Of a stretch of 64,000 bases of DNA, positions 26,348 to 34,209 are shown piece by piece. The notes under the pieces are model-generated. The model was not told the origin of the DNA. It saw only the letters and a list, made by a program, of their open reading frames with translations, and made no database searches. How positions within the stretch are numbered: position 1 is the stretch's first letter; every line of letters starts with the position of its first letter. The stretch is from Pedobacter nanyangensis (GTDB lineage Bacteria > Bacteroidota > Bacteroidia > Sphingobacteriales > Sphingobacteriaceae), in NCBI RefSeq assembly GCF_003313505.1, contig NZ_QMHO01000015.1:1-64000 (forward strand), in the 5' to 3' direction. A program made the position numbers and the translations under genes.

Positions 26348-26352
26348 TGCCG

Positions 26353-26360
26353 CAAATATA
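26353..26360 (-). promoter_or_regulatory. -7 box of the RlmD-type gene, abutting the start codon
   Basis: Minus strand TATATTTG, five bases (CGGCA) before the ATG at 26347. It implies a leaderless transcript and excludes the upstream start. Confidence 0.5.
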
Positions 26361-26471
26361 CGGAAACTCTTTAGTGAGTGATGCGAAAAGAAAGCGGCAA
26401 ATAAATTAGGCACAAGAATATCCAACAGGCAGGACTGCCCGCTTTGGTAAAATCGAAATCAATGATATGCC

Positions 26472-26582
26472 TTAATCTTCAAAAATACTTAGAATTACCC
26501 CTAAAATACCGCCAGCAAGATTAAAATTCACCTCAAATTTTTCGTCAACCATCACTGAAATCTCTAACACTTCTTGACTCAT
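26472..26582 (-). CDS. Small 36-residue protein, unannotated, with its own consensus promoter
   Basis: An ATG at 26582 opens a 36-codon frame ending TAA at 26472-26474. The acidic N-terminus (MSQEVLEISVMVDEKFEV) is followed by a hydrophobic stretch NLAGGILGVILSIF and ends ED. The length and the glycine-rich hydrophobic end suggest a small membrane-associated peptide. It is preceded by the best promoter in the intergenic region (26603-26633), 20 nt upstream of the ATG. It lies alone, in a spacer of about 400 bp between the methyltransferase and copA. Translation is not proven; no family is recognised. Confidence 0.5.
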   Translation of the reverse strand: MSQEVLEISVMVDEKFEVNFNLAGGILGVILSIFED

Positions 26583-26602
26583 AAATTCTATTTCTATAAT
26601 TA

Positions 26603-26633
26603 CAAATATAAACTAAATGAACCAAATACCAAA
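26603..26633 (-). promoter_or_regulatory. Full-consensus promoter of the 36-residue ORF
   Basis: Minus strand TTTG (26630-26633), exactly 19 bases, TATATTTG (26603-26610): a complete match to the Bacteroidota TTTG-N19-TAnnTTTG promoter. Confidence 0.75.
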
Positions 26634-26732
26634 TTGGTATAATGTTAATTTTATATTAAATTTTAACATCAGAACAGAAAATGATATAACAGTTTATCAA
26701 AATCCTATAACGTTTAACCAGGGCACCCACAC

Positions 26733-26740
26733 TAATTTTG
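26733..26740 (+). promoter_or_regulatory. -7 box of copA
   Basis: TAATTTTG, full TAnnTTTG match, 18 nt before the ATG at 26759. It contains the TTG at 26738 that would otherwise add seven residues to CopA. Confidence 0.5.
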
Positions 26741-26758
26741 TGTAGAAATTTTAGGAAG

Positions 26759-29182
26759 ATGAAAACTACAGACGCTATATATATCCCATTAGAAAACGTA
26801 GAAAGCGAACATTGTGCTTTAATTGTTGATAAGGGATTAGAAAATGTTAAAGAAATTAGCAGCCACCAAGTAGAACTTAACAACCAAAGAGCTGTTATTA
26901 CGGCTAAAAAATACCCCGAAGAAGCTGTTCAGGAAGCCGTAAAACAAATTAGGGATTTGGGCTATGAGGTAACTACCGTGAAACAAACCTTTCCCGTAAC
27001 GGACATGTCTTGCGCTTCGTGTGCTGCCAATACAGAAGCCATTTTAAACGGCCAGGTAGGCGTGGTGAAGGCCGAGGTAAACTATGCCAACACTGCTGCA
27101 AAAATAGAATACATCCCTAGCTTGGTTACTGCGCAAGAGCTTAGGCAAGCAGTGCAAGCGGGCGGCTATGACCTATTGATAGCCGAGGGCAATGAGGCTA
27201 AGGAATCATTGAATGAAATTAAAGCCAACCAATATCAAAAACTAAGAAAAAAAGCAGTTGGCGCCCTGATTTTAGCCATTCCACTGTTTGTTATTGGGAT
27301 GTTTTTGATGGACATGCCCTATGCCAATTACCTCATGTGGGTTTTATCAACGCCCATGCTACTTGTTTTTGGCCGACAGTTTTTTGTAGGTGCATGGAAA
27401 CAGGCTAAACATCGCTCTGCCAACATGGATACCCTGGTGGCCATAAGTACCGGAACAGCTTATCTTTATAGTGTTCTGATTACCCTGTTTCCCGATCTGA
27501 TGCATCGTTTTGGCATTCACTCACATGTTTATTTTGAAGCCGCTGGCATTGTAATTGCCTTTATATTACTGGGCAAGCTTTTGGAAGAAAAAGCCAAAGG
27601 AAATACCTCTTCGGCAATCAAGAAATTAATGGGCCTACAGCCAAAACATGTTACCATTATACACGAAGGAGGGCATCAAATGCAAGTTGAAATTGGCCAG
27701 GTTAAAGTAGGCGATGTATTATTGGTGAAGCCGGGTGAACGTATAGCCGTAGACGGGACGGTGGTAAATGGCAGCTCTTATGTAGATGAGAGCATGATTA
27801 GCGGCGAGCCAATTCCTGTAGCAAAAGCCGCTGAAAGCACAGTATTTGCAGGTACCATTAATCAAAAAGGGAGTTTCCAGTTTAAAGCGGATAAAGTAGG
27901 TAGCGACACCGTTTTGGCACATATCATCAAAATGGTTGAAGATGCGCAGGGCAGTAAGGCTCCCGTGCAAAAATTGGTAGACAAAATTGCCGCTATTTTT
28001 GTACCGGTTGTAATTGGTATCGCTATTTTAAGTTTATTGCTTTGGGTAGTTTTTGGTGGCGAAAACGGCCTTGCACAAGGAATTGTTGCGTTTGTAACCG
28101 TATTGGTGATTGCCTGCCCCTGTGCTTTGGGCCTGGCCACCCCTACTGCCATTATGGTTGGTGTAGGAAAAGGTGCCGAACAGGGCATTTTGATTAAAGA
28201 TGCGGAGAGTTTGGAACTGGCTAAAAAAGTAAACGCTATTATTTTAGATAAAACAGGCACTATTACTGAAGGAAAGCCCAAAGTAACCGCCATACAATGG
28301 CTTGGAGATTTTCATCAGCTTCAGCAAGATATTCTTTACAGCATCGAAAAATCATCTGAGCATCCTTTGGCTGACGCCATTATCGAACATTTGGCTCACG
28401 ATGCAACTTTTTTAAACGACCTTACCATTGAAAATATCAGTGGACAGGGCATTGAAGGCAAGCATAACAACCGTACTTACTTTATAGGTAACGAATTATT
28501 GGTTAAAGAAAGAAACATCCCGCTTACCGGACAAGCCAGGCAATGGGCTTCAACACAACTTGAAAACGCACAAACAGTGGTATTCTTTTGTGATGAAACT
28601 TCTCTGTTGGCCATCATTGCCATTGCTGATCAAATTAAGGCCACTTCGGCGCAAGCCATAAAAGAGCTGCAAAAAGACGGCATTAAGGTTTACATGCTTA
28701 CCGGCGACAATGAACAAACCGCAAAGGCAGTAGCCTCCAGCTTGGGGATTGATGAATATCATGCCAACGTGCTACCTGCCGACAAAGGCAAATTCACCAA
28801 GAAACTACAACACGAAGGCAAAATAGTGGCCATGGTTGGTGACGGAATCAACGACAGCAACGCACTTGCACAGGCCGACGTAAGTATTGCCATGGGCAAA
28901 GGAAGTGATATTGCCATGGATGTGGCCAAAATGACCATCATCTCCTCTGATCTGTCCAAAATACCCGATGCCATACATTTATCAAAATATACGGTAAAGG
29001 CCATTAAGCAGAATTTGTTTTGGGCATTTATTTACAATGTAATCGGTATTCCAATAGCTGCCGGAGCTTTATTTCCTATTAACGGCTTTTTACTTGACCC
29101 AATGTGGGCCGGTGCCGCAATGGCTTTCAGTTCGGTAAGCGTGGTGGCCAACAGCCTTCGCTTAAAATGGAAAAAAATCTAA
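26759..29182 (+). CDS. copA: Copper-exporting P1B-type ATPase
   Basis: 807 residues from the ATG at 26759, preceded by AGGAAG. Two HMA domains: the first (1-75) is degenerate, SEHC at 16-19 in place of CxxC; the second carries MSCASC with Cys85 and Cys88. Then eight membrane helices with the ion-binding CPC (453-455), the phosphorylation site DKTGTITEG (Asp497), the SEHPLA loop, MLTGDN and VGDGINDSNAL. YN in helix 7 and MAFSS in helix 8 mark the Cu(I) class. It exports Cu(I) from the cytoplasm. A small HMA protein gene follows. Confidence 0.95.
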   Translation: MKTTDAIYIPLENVESEHCALIVDKGLENVKEISSHQVELNNQRAVITAKKYPEEAVQEAVKQIRDLGYEVTTVKQTFPVTDMSCASCAANTEAILNGQVGVVKAEVNYANTAAKIEYIPSLVTAQELRQAVQAGGYDLLIAEGNEAKESLNEIKANQYQKLRKKAVGALILAIPLFVIGMFLMDMPYANYLMWVLSTPMLLVFGRQFFVGAWKQAKHRSANMDTLVAISTGTAYLYSVLITLFPDLMHRFGIHSHVYFEAAGIVIAFILLGKLLEEKAKGNTSSAIKKLMGLQPKHVTIIHEGGHQMQVEIGQVKVGDVLLVKPGERIAVDGTVVNGSSYVDESMISGEPIPVAKAAESTVFAGTINQKGSFQFKADKVGSDTVLAHIIKMVEDAQGSKAPVQKLVDKIAAIFVPVVIGIAILSLLLWVVFGGENGLAQGIVAFVTVLVIACPCALGLATPTAIMVGVGKGAEQGILIKDAESLELAKKVNAIILDKTGTITEGKPKVTAIQWLGDFHQLQQDILYSIEKSSEHPLADAIIEHLAHDATFLNDLTIENISGQGIEGKHNNRTYFIGNELLVKERNIPLTGQARQWASTQLENAQTVVFFCDETSLLAIIAIADQIKATSAQAIKELQKDGIKVYMLTGDNEQTAKAVASSLGIDEYHANVLPADKGKFTKKLQHEGKIVAMVGDGINDSNALAQADVSIAMGKGSDIAMDVAKMTIISSDLSKIPDAIHLSKYTVKAIKQNLFWAFIYNVIGIPIAAGALFPINGFLLDPMWAGAAMAFSSVSVVANSLRLKWKKI

Positions 29183-29231
29183 ACCTAAATTTAATGCTCC
29201 AATTTTCAAAAACAACATTAATTGATATCAA

Positions 29232-29441
29232 ATGAACACTTTAAAATTTAAAACTAGCATCAACTGTAGCTCTTGCGTAGCCAAGGTTACCCCAGTACTT
29301 AATGCACAAGAAGATATTCAGAACTGGGAAGTGAATACCGAAAATCCAGATAAAATCTTAACTGTAGAAGGGCAAAATATTGATGAAGAGCATGTAATCA
29401 AATCTCTACAGAAAATTGGCTTCAAAGCGGAAAAGATTTAA
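29232..29441 (+). CDS. Small heavy-metal-associated (HMA) domain protein, probable copper chaperone
   Basis: 69 residues, a single ferredoxin-like HMA domain with NCSSC (Cys12, Cys15) at the metal-binding loop and the second-half pattern HVIKSLQKIGFKAE. It starts 49 bp after copA and would deliver Cu(I) to the ATPase. The loop lacks the usual Met-x before the first Cys (I-N-C instead of M-x-C), as in many Bacteroidota members. Probably in the same transcript as copA. Confidence 0.85.
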   Translation: MNTLKFKTSINCSSCVAKVTPVLNAQEDIQNWEVNTENPDKILTVEGQNIDEEHVIKSLQKIGFKAEKI

Positions 29442-29452
29442 AGGTAGTATAT

Positions 29453-29528
29453 CGTTGCAAGCATGAAGCAATTTCCATTATCAACGGTATCATCACGTAA
29501 TGGGATTGCTTCTTGTCTCGCAATGAAG
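29453..29528. repeat. REP-like palindromic element, decayed copy 1
   Basis: CGTTGCAAGCATGAAGCAATTT and, inverted, GGATTGCTTCTTGTCTCGCAATGAAGG flank a 28-nt centre. The arms match the CGTCATTGCGAGG...GAAGCAATCT arms of the copies at 47702-47771 and 63871-63945, with several mismatches. Confidence 0.55.
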
Positions 29529-29560
29529 GCCTTAAATAATGAACCAATGATACCAAACCT

Positions 29561-30448
29561 CTATTTCTTTCCAGTCATTATATCTGGATAATCTGTGACG
29601 ATACCATCTACCCCTAAATTTTTAAGATACTGCATCTCTTTAAGGGTATTTACCGTCCAAGGAATAATTTTTACGCCCGCAGCGTGACATTTATCCACCA
29701 AGCCCTTTCCTACCAAGGGTAAATAAGGACTATAAATGGTAGGTGTAAAACCCAATGCTTTGACATTATTTTCAAAATCTTCTTTTTCGTCTATTCCTAG
29801 TGAGGTTGGAATTTCAGGATATTTTTCGTGAACATATTGCAAACTTCTCATGTCAAAGGAATGGATCGTCATTCTTTTTTCTAACTTTTTGGCTTTTACT
29901 ACGGCCATGATCAGTTCTACAAATTCTTCAGGACTAGGTTGAAATTCCCCATCGCCTTTTCTAATCAATTTGGTTTCGATGTTATAATGGGGTTTCGCCA
30001 TTTTTCTTTTGGATACAAAAAACTCCACTTTATCAATCAAATCTTTTAAAAGGGGCTTTTCTACCCTGAATTTTTCTTGTTGCGGGAAACGCGGATGTGG
30101 TTTAGACCCCACATCAAATTGTTTTACGTCCTCGTAGTCCATTTTATAAATATTGAACTTCTTTTCATTTTTGAGCGTAATTTCTTCGCCAGTTGGCGAA
30201 GTACTGATGACATGGTTAAAATAAGGCTCTTGCGATACTACCACTTGTTTATCCTTAGAAATTACGACTTCTATTTTTAAGGTGGTTGCGCCGATTTCCA
30301 ATGCCTTTATCATTGACGGGACCGTATTTTCCGGCATCAGGCCTCTTGCTCCACGATTTCCCTGTATCTCAAAGGCTACTTTTTTCTGGGCATGTGTAAT
30401 GGTAATGGCAAAAAGGCAAAACAAAATGGAGAATGAAATCTTTTTCAT
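29561..30448 (-). CDS. Glycerophosphodiester phosphodiesterase-like protein with substituted active site
   Basis: 295 residues. Signal peptide (1-20), then the GDPD TIM barrel: GNRGARGLMPENT (30-42), TTLKIEVVISKD (55-66), VVVSQEPYFN, NIETK, and the terminal GVDGIVTDYPD. In active members the same places read GHRG, ELD and SHEP. Here the two catalytic histidines are Asn31 and Gln73, and the metal-binding Glu/Asp pair are Lys58 and Glu60, whereas Glu40, the later Glu and the fold markers remain. The protein is thus secreted and folded like a GDPD but probably cannot hydrolyse glycerophosphodiesters in the known way. Possibly a binding protein. Confidence 0.8.
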   Translation of the reverse strand: MKKISFSILFCLFAITITHAQKKVAFEIQGNRGARGLMPENTVPSMIKALEIGATTLKIEVVISKDKQVVVSQEPYFNHVISTSPTGEEITLKNEKKFNIYKMDYEDVKQFDVGSKPHPRFPQQEKFRVEKPLLKDLIDKVEFFVSKRKMAKPHYNIETKLIRKGDGEFQPSPEEFVELIMAVVKAKKLEKRMTIHSFDMRSLQYVHEKYPEIPTSLGIDEKEDFENNVKALGFTPTIYSPYLPLVGKGLVDKCHAAGVKIIPWTVNTLKEMQYLKNLGVDGIVTDYPDIMTGKK

Positions 30449-30550
30449 ATGATATTTAGTTAACGGCTAAACTTTCGGAGAATTGCAAGTATAAAGTTTT
30501 TCTGTTTAAGAAACTGTCCGTGTCCAATCAAAAATATCATCAGCTATGGC

Positions 30551-30602
30551 ATTGCTTCGTTTGCGGCAAAAAACGTGAACAGGCTGGAAGGCACGAAGCA
30601 GT
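30551..30602. repeat. REP-like palindrome remnant
   Basis: ATTGCTTCGT (30551-30560) and CACGAAGCAGT (30592-30602) form an inverted pair like the arms of the other copies, separated by 31 nt. The rest of the 259-bp spacer between the GDPD-like and NTF2-like genes shows nothing else apart from the terminator. Confidence 0.4.
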
Positions 30603-30646
30603 TTTCAAAGCTAAAGTTCTATTTTCTTAACGGCTATATTGTTCAA

Positions 30647-30680
30647 CAAAAAAGGATTTCAACTTATCGTTAAAATCCTT
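30647..30680 (-). terminator. Terminator of the NTF2-like gene
   Basis: On the minus strand AAGGATTT, a 13-nt loop, AAATCCTT, then TTTT. The stem is AT-rich but well placed 29 bp after the stop. Confidence 0.6.
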
Positions 30681-30708
30681 GGTTTATATTTGGGATTTGG
30701 TTTAATCC

Positions 30709-31569
30709 TTATCGCTCTGCAACCGTAAAAATTTGGGCAATGATGTTCCAGTTTGCATCAGCCTGGCGCTCCCAAATAAATACATAGTTAAAACTTTCAC
30801 GAAGATTAGCCTTGTAATCAATAGTCGCAATACCATAAGTGTAGGCAAAATCACCTCCCAAAGCTTTATCGGCTTGTGTGGTTTTTAAGTTGATTTTATC
30901 AATTACCCTGTTATTAAATGCCAAGATATCATCTTTCCCAATAATCACATCTGTTCCAGGGAACATTAAGCGGGCATCTGGGTTAATGAAGCCTGAAAAA
31001 GCTTGAATGCCGTGGGTTTTCAACATGGTGTTCAGAGTTTTCTCGGTGTTACTGATAATTTCCGTTGCGGCTTTCAGATCTTTTGAGGTTGCAAATTTAG
31101 GGCTGTGTGTTCCTGTTGGCTCTACAAAAGTATTTTTGGGTTCTTTACCTTTAATTGGTTTCATGGCCTCAGCTCCTAGGTCAATTACAAATTGCCATTC
31201 GCCATCTTTTCCTCTCCAAACAGAAAGGTAGTGTCCATAAGTTTTTTTATCGGCACCTGCTACGTAGGTTCCAGAGGTAAAGCCCCAATCTCTACTTTTT
31301 GATAGGCGGGCATAGTTAGGTTCCCAGGTTAAATTTTTAGTATCTACCGCTGTAGCATAAAACTTTTTAGCATTAATTGGATTTGGGCGAAAAACGATTG
31401 CGTCAGGAGCGGCGAAAGCTGTAAAAGCGGCATTCACGCCATCTTTGACTGCCTTTTGTGCAAAAGCTTTTTCTGCGTTAACTAATGATTTTACGGTGCC
31501 ATCCGATTTTTGTGCATATACATTGGCACCTATGGCTAGGGCTAAAACTGACAGATATATTTTTTTCAT
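30709..31569 (-). CDS. Secreted protein with tandem NTF2-like (DUF4440/SnoaL) domains
   Basis: 286 residues. Signal peptide (1-19, ending NVYAQ), then two alpha+beta cone domains, about 28-145 and 165-286. Each starts with a long helix (EKAFAQKAVKDGVNAAFTAF; EKTLNTMLKTHGIQAFSGF) and ends in beta strands (YLSVWRGKDGEWQFVID; YVFIWERQADANWNIIAQI), which repeats the NTF2-like/DUF4440 pattern twice. No catalytic residue can be named. It has a terminator behind it and appears to be a single-gene unit. Confidence 0.7.
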   Translation of the reverse strand: MKKIYLSVLALAIGANVYAQKSDGTVKSLVNAEKAFAQKAVKDGVNAAFTAFAAPDAIVFRPNPINAKKFYATAVDTKNLTWEPNYARLSKSRDWGFTSGTYVAGADKKTYGHYLSVWRGKDGEWQFVIDLGAEAMKPIKGKEPKNTFVEPTGTHSPKFATSKDLKAATEIISNTEKTLNTMLKTHGIQAFSGFINPDARLMFPGTDVIIGKDDILAFNNRVIDKINLKTTQADKALGGDFAYTYGIATIDYKANLRESFNYVFIWERQADANWNIIAQIFTVAER

Positions 31570-31678
31570 AACAATTTATTGTTGTAGTGTACGAATTTAA
31601 ATGTTGCTTTATTTAGTTAACAAAAAAGTAATTAACAATTGCACATTTTGAAAAATCAAAAATTTTGGCCAAGGTAAG

Positions 31679-32668
31679 TTAAGCTGATGGCTTTTCCCTG
31701 TAAATGGTTTCCAATATCGTTTGTCCCACGGCCTTCAAGGTGTTCCTATCGATATTATTGAGGTTATCCAGCTGAGTATGCCAATTACTATAAAAACCTG
31801 CAGCATCTGAGTAGTGAACTACATCAATGGCTGGAATGCCGGCTTGATTAATCCAAAAATGATCATCAACCAAACTGCCCGAACTTACGTTGATGAAATA
31901 ATTACCGTAGCCAATTTCGGCAGCGATATTCCACACTTTGTTCACCACATTTGGAGCATACTTTCGAGAAAGTTCGTCTTGCGTAAACTGCGCATTACTA
32001 CCCCCAACCATATCCAAGTTAATGGCATATAGCGGTTTGTAGCCTTTTACATGGGGATTTTTAGCCCAATATTGCGAGCCAATGCACCAAGTAGTTTCAT
32101 TAGGAGTTTGATCATTGGCACTGCCATAATCTTCAATATCCCACAAAATAAAATCAACGCCTACTTCGGGCTGTTGCTCCTTAATTTGACGGGCCATTTC
32201 CAAAATTACAGCAACGCCACTGGCGCCATCATTAGCCGCTTCAAATGCTTTATCCTTCATGGCTTCATCAGGATCTTGATCCGAAAAAGGGCGGGCATCC
32301 CAATGGGCCGTAATTAAAACTCTTTGCGTTTTTTCAGGATAAAAGGCTGCAATAATATTTTTCAACTGGTGTGTTTTACCATCGTAGGTTTTAGCTGGTG
32401 CCTGTTGAACGGATACCTGGCCACCAAAATATTTAAACTTTGCCACCAAGTACGCTGCACACTTGGCATGGGCCGGAGTTGATGGAATACGCGGCCCAAA
32501 ATCTACCTGAGCCTTTGTGTAAGCGTAGGCGCTATCGGCATTAAATTCTGGCGAAGATAACTTAGCCTGTTCTACAGAAGTTTCGGTATCTGTGGGTTTA
32601 TTTTGCTGACAAGATTGTAAACCAACCATGGCCAAAAATAATACTGCTAATATTTGATTTACTTTCAT
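31679..32668 (-). CDS. M28 family metallopeptidase/glutaminyl cyclase-like lipoprotein
   Basis: 329 residues. Lipoprotein signal peptide with LQSC (Cys20). Zinc-peptidase core: TAHWDARPF with the HxD pair, NDGASGVAVILEMAR, DFILWDIEDYG, NLDMVGG, and WHTQLDNLNN with the C-terminal histidine. The pattern resembles the glutaminyl-peptide cyclotransferase branch of M28, so it may be a pyroglutamate-forming enzyme rather than a peptidase. It should sit on the periplasmic side or outer membrane. It follows cysS with a 54-bp spacer. Confidence 0.82.
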   Translation of the reverse strand: MKVNQILAVLFLAMVGLQSCQQNKPTDTETSVEQAKLSSPEFNADSAYAYTKAQVDFGPRIPSTPAHAKCAAYLVAKFKYFGGQVSVQQAPAKTYDGKTHQLKNIIAAFYPEKTQRVLITAHWDARPFSDQDPDEAMKDKAFEAANDGASGVAVILEMARQIKEQQPEVGVDFILWDIEDYGSANDQTPNETTWCIGSQYWAKNPHVKGYKPLYAINLDMVGGSNAQFTQDELSRKYAPNVVNKVWNIAAEIGYGNYFINVSSGSLVDDHFWINQAGIPAIDVVHYSDAAGFYSNWHTQLDNLNNIDRNTLKAVGQTILETIYREKPSA

Positions 32669-32722
32669 GTTATTTTTATAACTGTACTTGGTTTACTCCC
32701 GCATTTGGACTACCCGGGGCAA

Positions 32723-34183
32723 TTACATTTTACTCCAAGTGGTGCCCTCTTTGCTGTCTTTTAATTGTATCCCGATGTTTTGTAATCCGACACGAATAGA
32801 ATCCGAGGTAGCGTAGTCCTTATTCTCTTTGGCTTCCTTACGCAAAGCGATGATCATTTCAAGCACTTCATTCATATCAGTATTACTGCTTTCCTCATCT
32901 TTCAGGCCAAAAATATCAAACACGAAATCATTGATCAAGGCTTTTAACTCTTCCAATTCAGCTGTGCTGATTTTTGCTCCGCCATCATAAACGGTATTGA
33001 TGATTCGAGCTGCTTCGAATAATTCTGCAATCGCCACCGGACTGTTAAAGTCGTCGTTCATCGCATTCACACATTTTTCTCTAATTGGGGCTATAGCAAC
33101 ATTCCCGTTGGCCGAAGCCGTTAATTTTGGCAGCAAGGCAACGGCGTTCATCAGCCTCCTAAAGCCTTTTTCCGAAGCGTCCAAAGCATCGTTACTAAAA
33201 TCAAGGGTACTACGATAATGGGCCTGTAGCATAAAGAACTTTACGGTCATTGGACTGTAGCCCTTACGCAACAGCGGATGGCTGCCCGTGAAAAGCTCAT
33301 GTGGTAAAAAACCATTGCCGGCCGACTTGGACATACGGGTACCGTTTACGGTTAGCATATTGGTATGCATCCAGTATTTAGCAGGTTGATGGTTAGCACA
33401 CGCTTCTGATTGTGCGATTTCATTGGTATGGTGCGTAGCCGCCAAATCCATTCCGCCACCGTGAATGTCAAATTCGTTGCCCAGATATTTAGCGCTCATG
33501 GCCGAACATTCGATATGCCAGCCCGGGAAGCCCATGCCCCAAGGCGATTGCCATTGCATTAATGTTTCTGGTTTTGCTTTTATCCAAAGGGCAAAATCCA
33601 ACCGGCCTTTTTTATCGTTCTGACCACTTAATTCACGTGTATTTTCCAACAGCTCTTCCAACTTGCGGTTAGTTAATATCGTGTAATTATATTTTTCACT
33701 ATATTTTTCTACATCAAAATAAATCGTTCCGTCTATTTCATAAGCATAACCGTTGGCCAAAATGGTTTTTATCATTTCAATTTGCTCAATAATATGCCCC
33801 GTAGCTGTTGGCTCAATACTTGGTGGCAGGGTGTTAAACATCCTCATCACCTCGTGGAAACCCAAAGTATATTTCTGCACAATTTCCATAGGCTCCAGCT
33901 GCTCCAATTTTGCACGTTTTGCAAATTTATCATCGCCTTCATCTCGATCGCCTTCCAGGTGGCCGGCATCGGTAATGTTGCGCACATACCGCACCTTGTA
34001 ACCACTATAGGCAAGGTAACGGAAAATCAGATCGAACGAGATAAAAGTACGACAGTTACCCAAATGCACATCACTATAAACGGTTGGCCCACAAACGTAC
34101 ATGCCTACGTGTGGCGCATTTAGGGGTTCAAAAACTTCCTTTTTACGGGTAAGCGTATTGTATAACTGTAAAGCTTGTATCAT
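32723..34183 (-). CDS. cysS: Cysteinyl-tRNA synthetase
   Basis: 486 residues, the usual length. Class I signatures: HIGH-like HLGN in CGPTVYSDVHLGN (31-43) with the zinc ligand Cys31, and KMSKS-like RMSKSAGN. Additional zinc ligands in GWHIECSAMS and the DIHGGGMDL block are in place. It charges tRNA-Cys. The -7 box TACATTTG (34189-34196) is five bases before the ATG, pointing to its own leaderless promoter, despite being just 26 bp from the upstream EEP-family gene. Confidence 0.96.
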   Translation of the reverse strand: MIQALQLYNTLTRKKEVFEPLNAPHVGMYVCGPTVYSDVHLGNCRTFISFDLIFRYLAYSGYKVRYVRNITDAGHLEGDRDEGDDKFAKRAKLEQLEPMEIVQKYTLGFHEVMRMFNTLPPSIEPTATGHIIEQIEMIKTILANGYAYEIDGTIYFDVEKYSEKYNYTILTNRKLEELLENTRELSGQNDKKGRLDFALWIKAKPETLMQWQSPWGMGFPGWHIECSAMSAKYLGNEFDIHGGGMDLAATHHTNEIAQSEACANHQPAKYWMHTNMLTVNGTRMSKSAGNGFLPHELFTGSHPLLRKGYSPMTVKFFMLQAHYRSTLDFSNDALDASEKGFRRLMNAVALLPKLTASANGNVAIAPIREKCVNAMNDDFNSPVAIAELFEAARIINTVYDGGAKISTAELEELKALINDFVFDIFGLKDEESSNTDMNEVLEMIIALRKEAKENKDYATSDSIRVGLQNIGIQLKDSKEGTTWSKM

Positions 34184-34188
34184 GGTTG

Positions 34189-34196
34189 CAAATGTA
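34189..34196 (-). promoter_or_regulatory. -7 box of cysS, abutting the start codon
   Basis: Minus strand TACATTTG, full TAnnTTTG match, five bases (CAACC) before the ATG. Confidence 0.45.
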
Positions 34197-34209
34197 AAGT
34201 TTTTAGAGC

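Noticed and set aside
26738..26758. TTG start for copA
   Set aside because: The TTG lies in the -7 box TAATTTTG; the ATG at 26759 follows AGGAAG.
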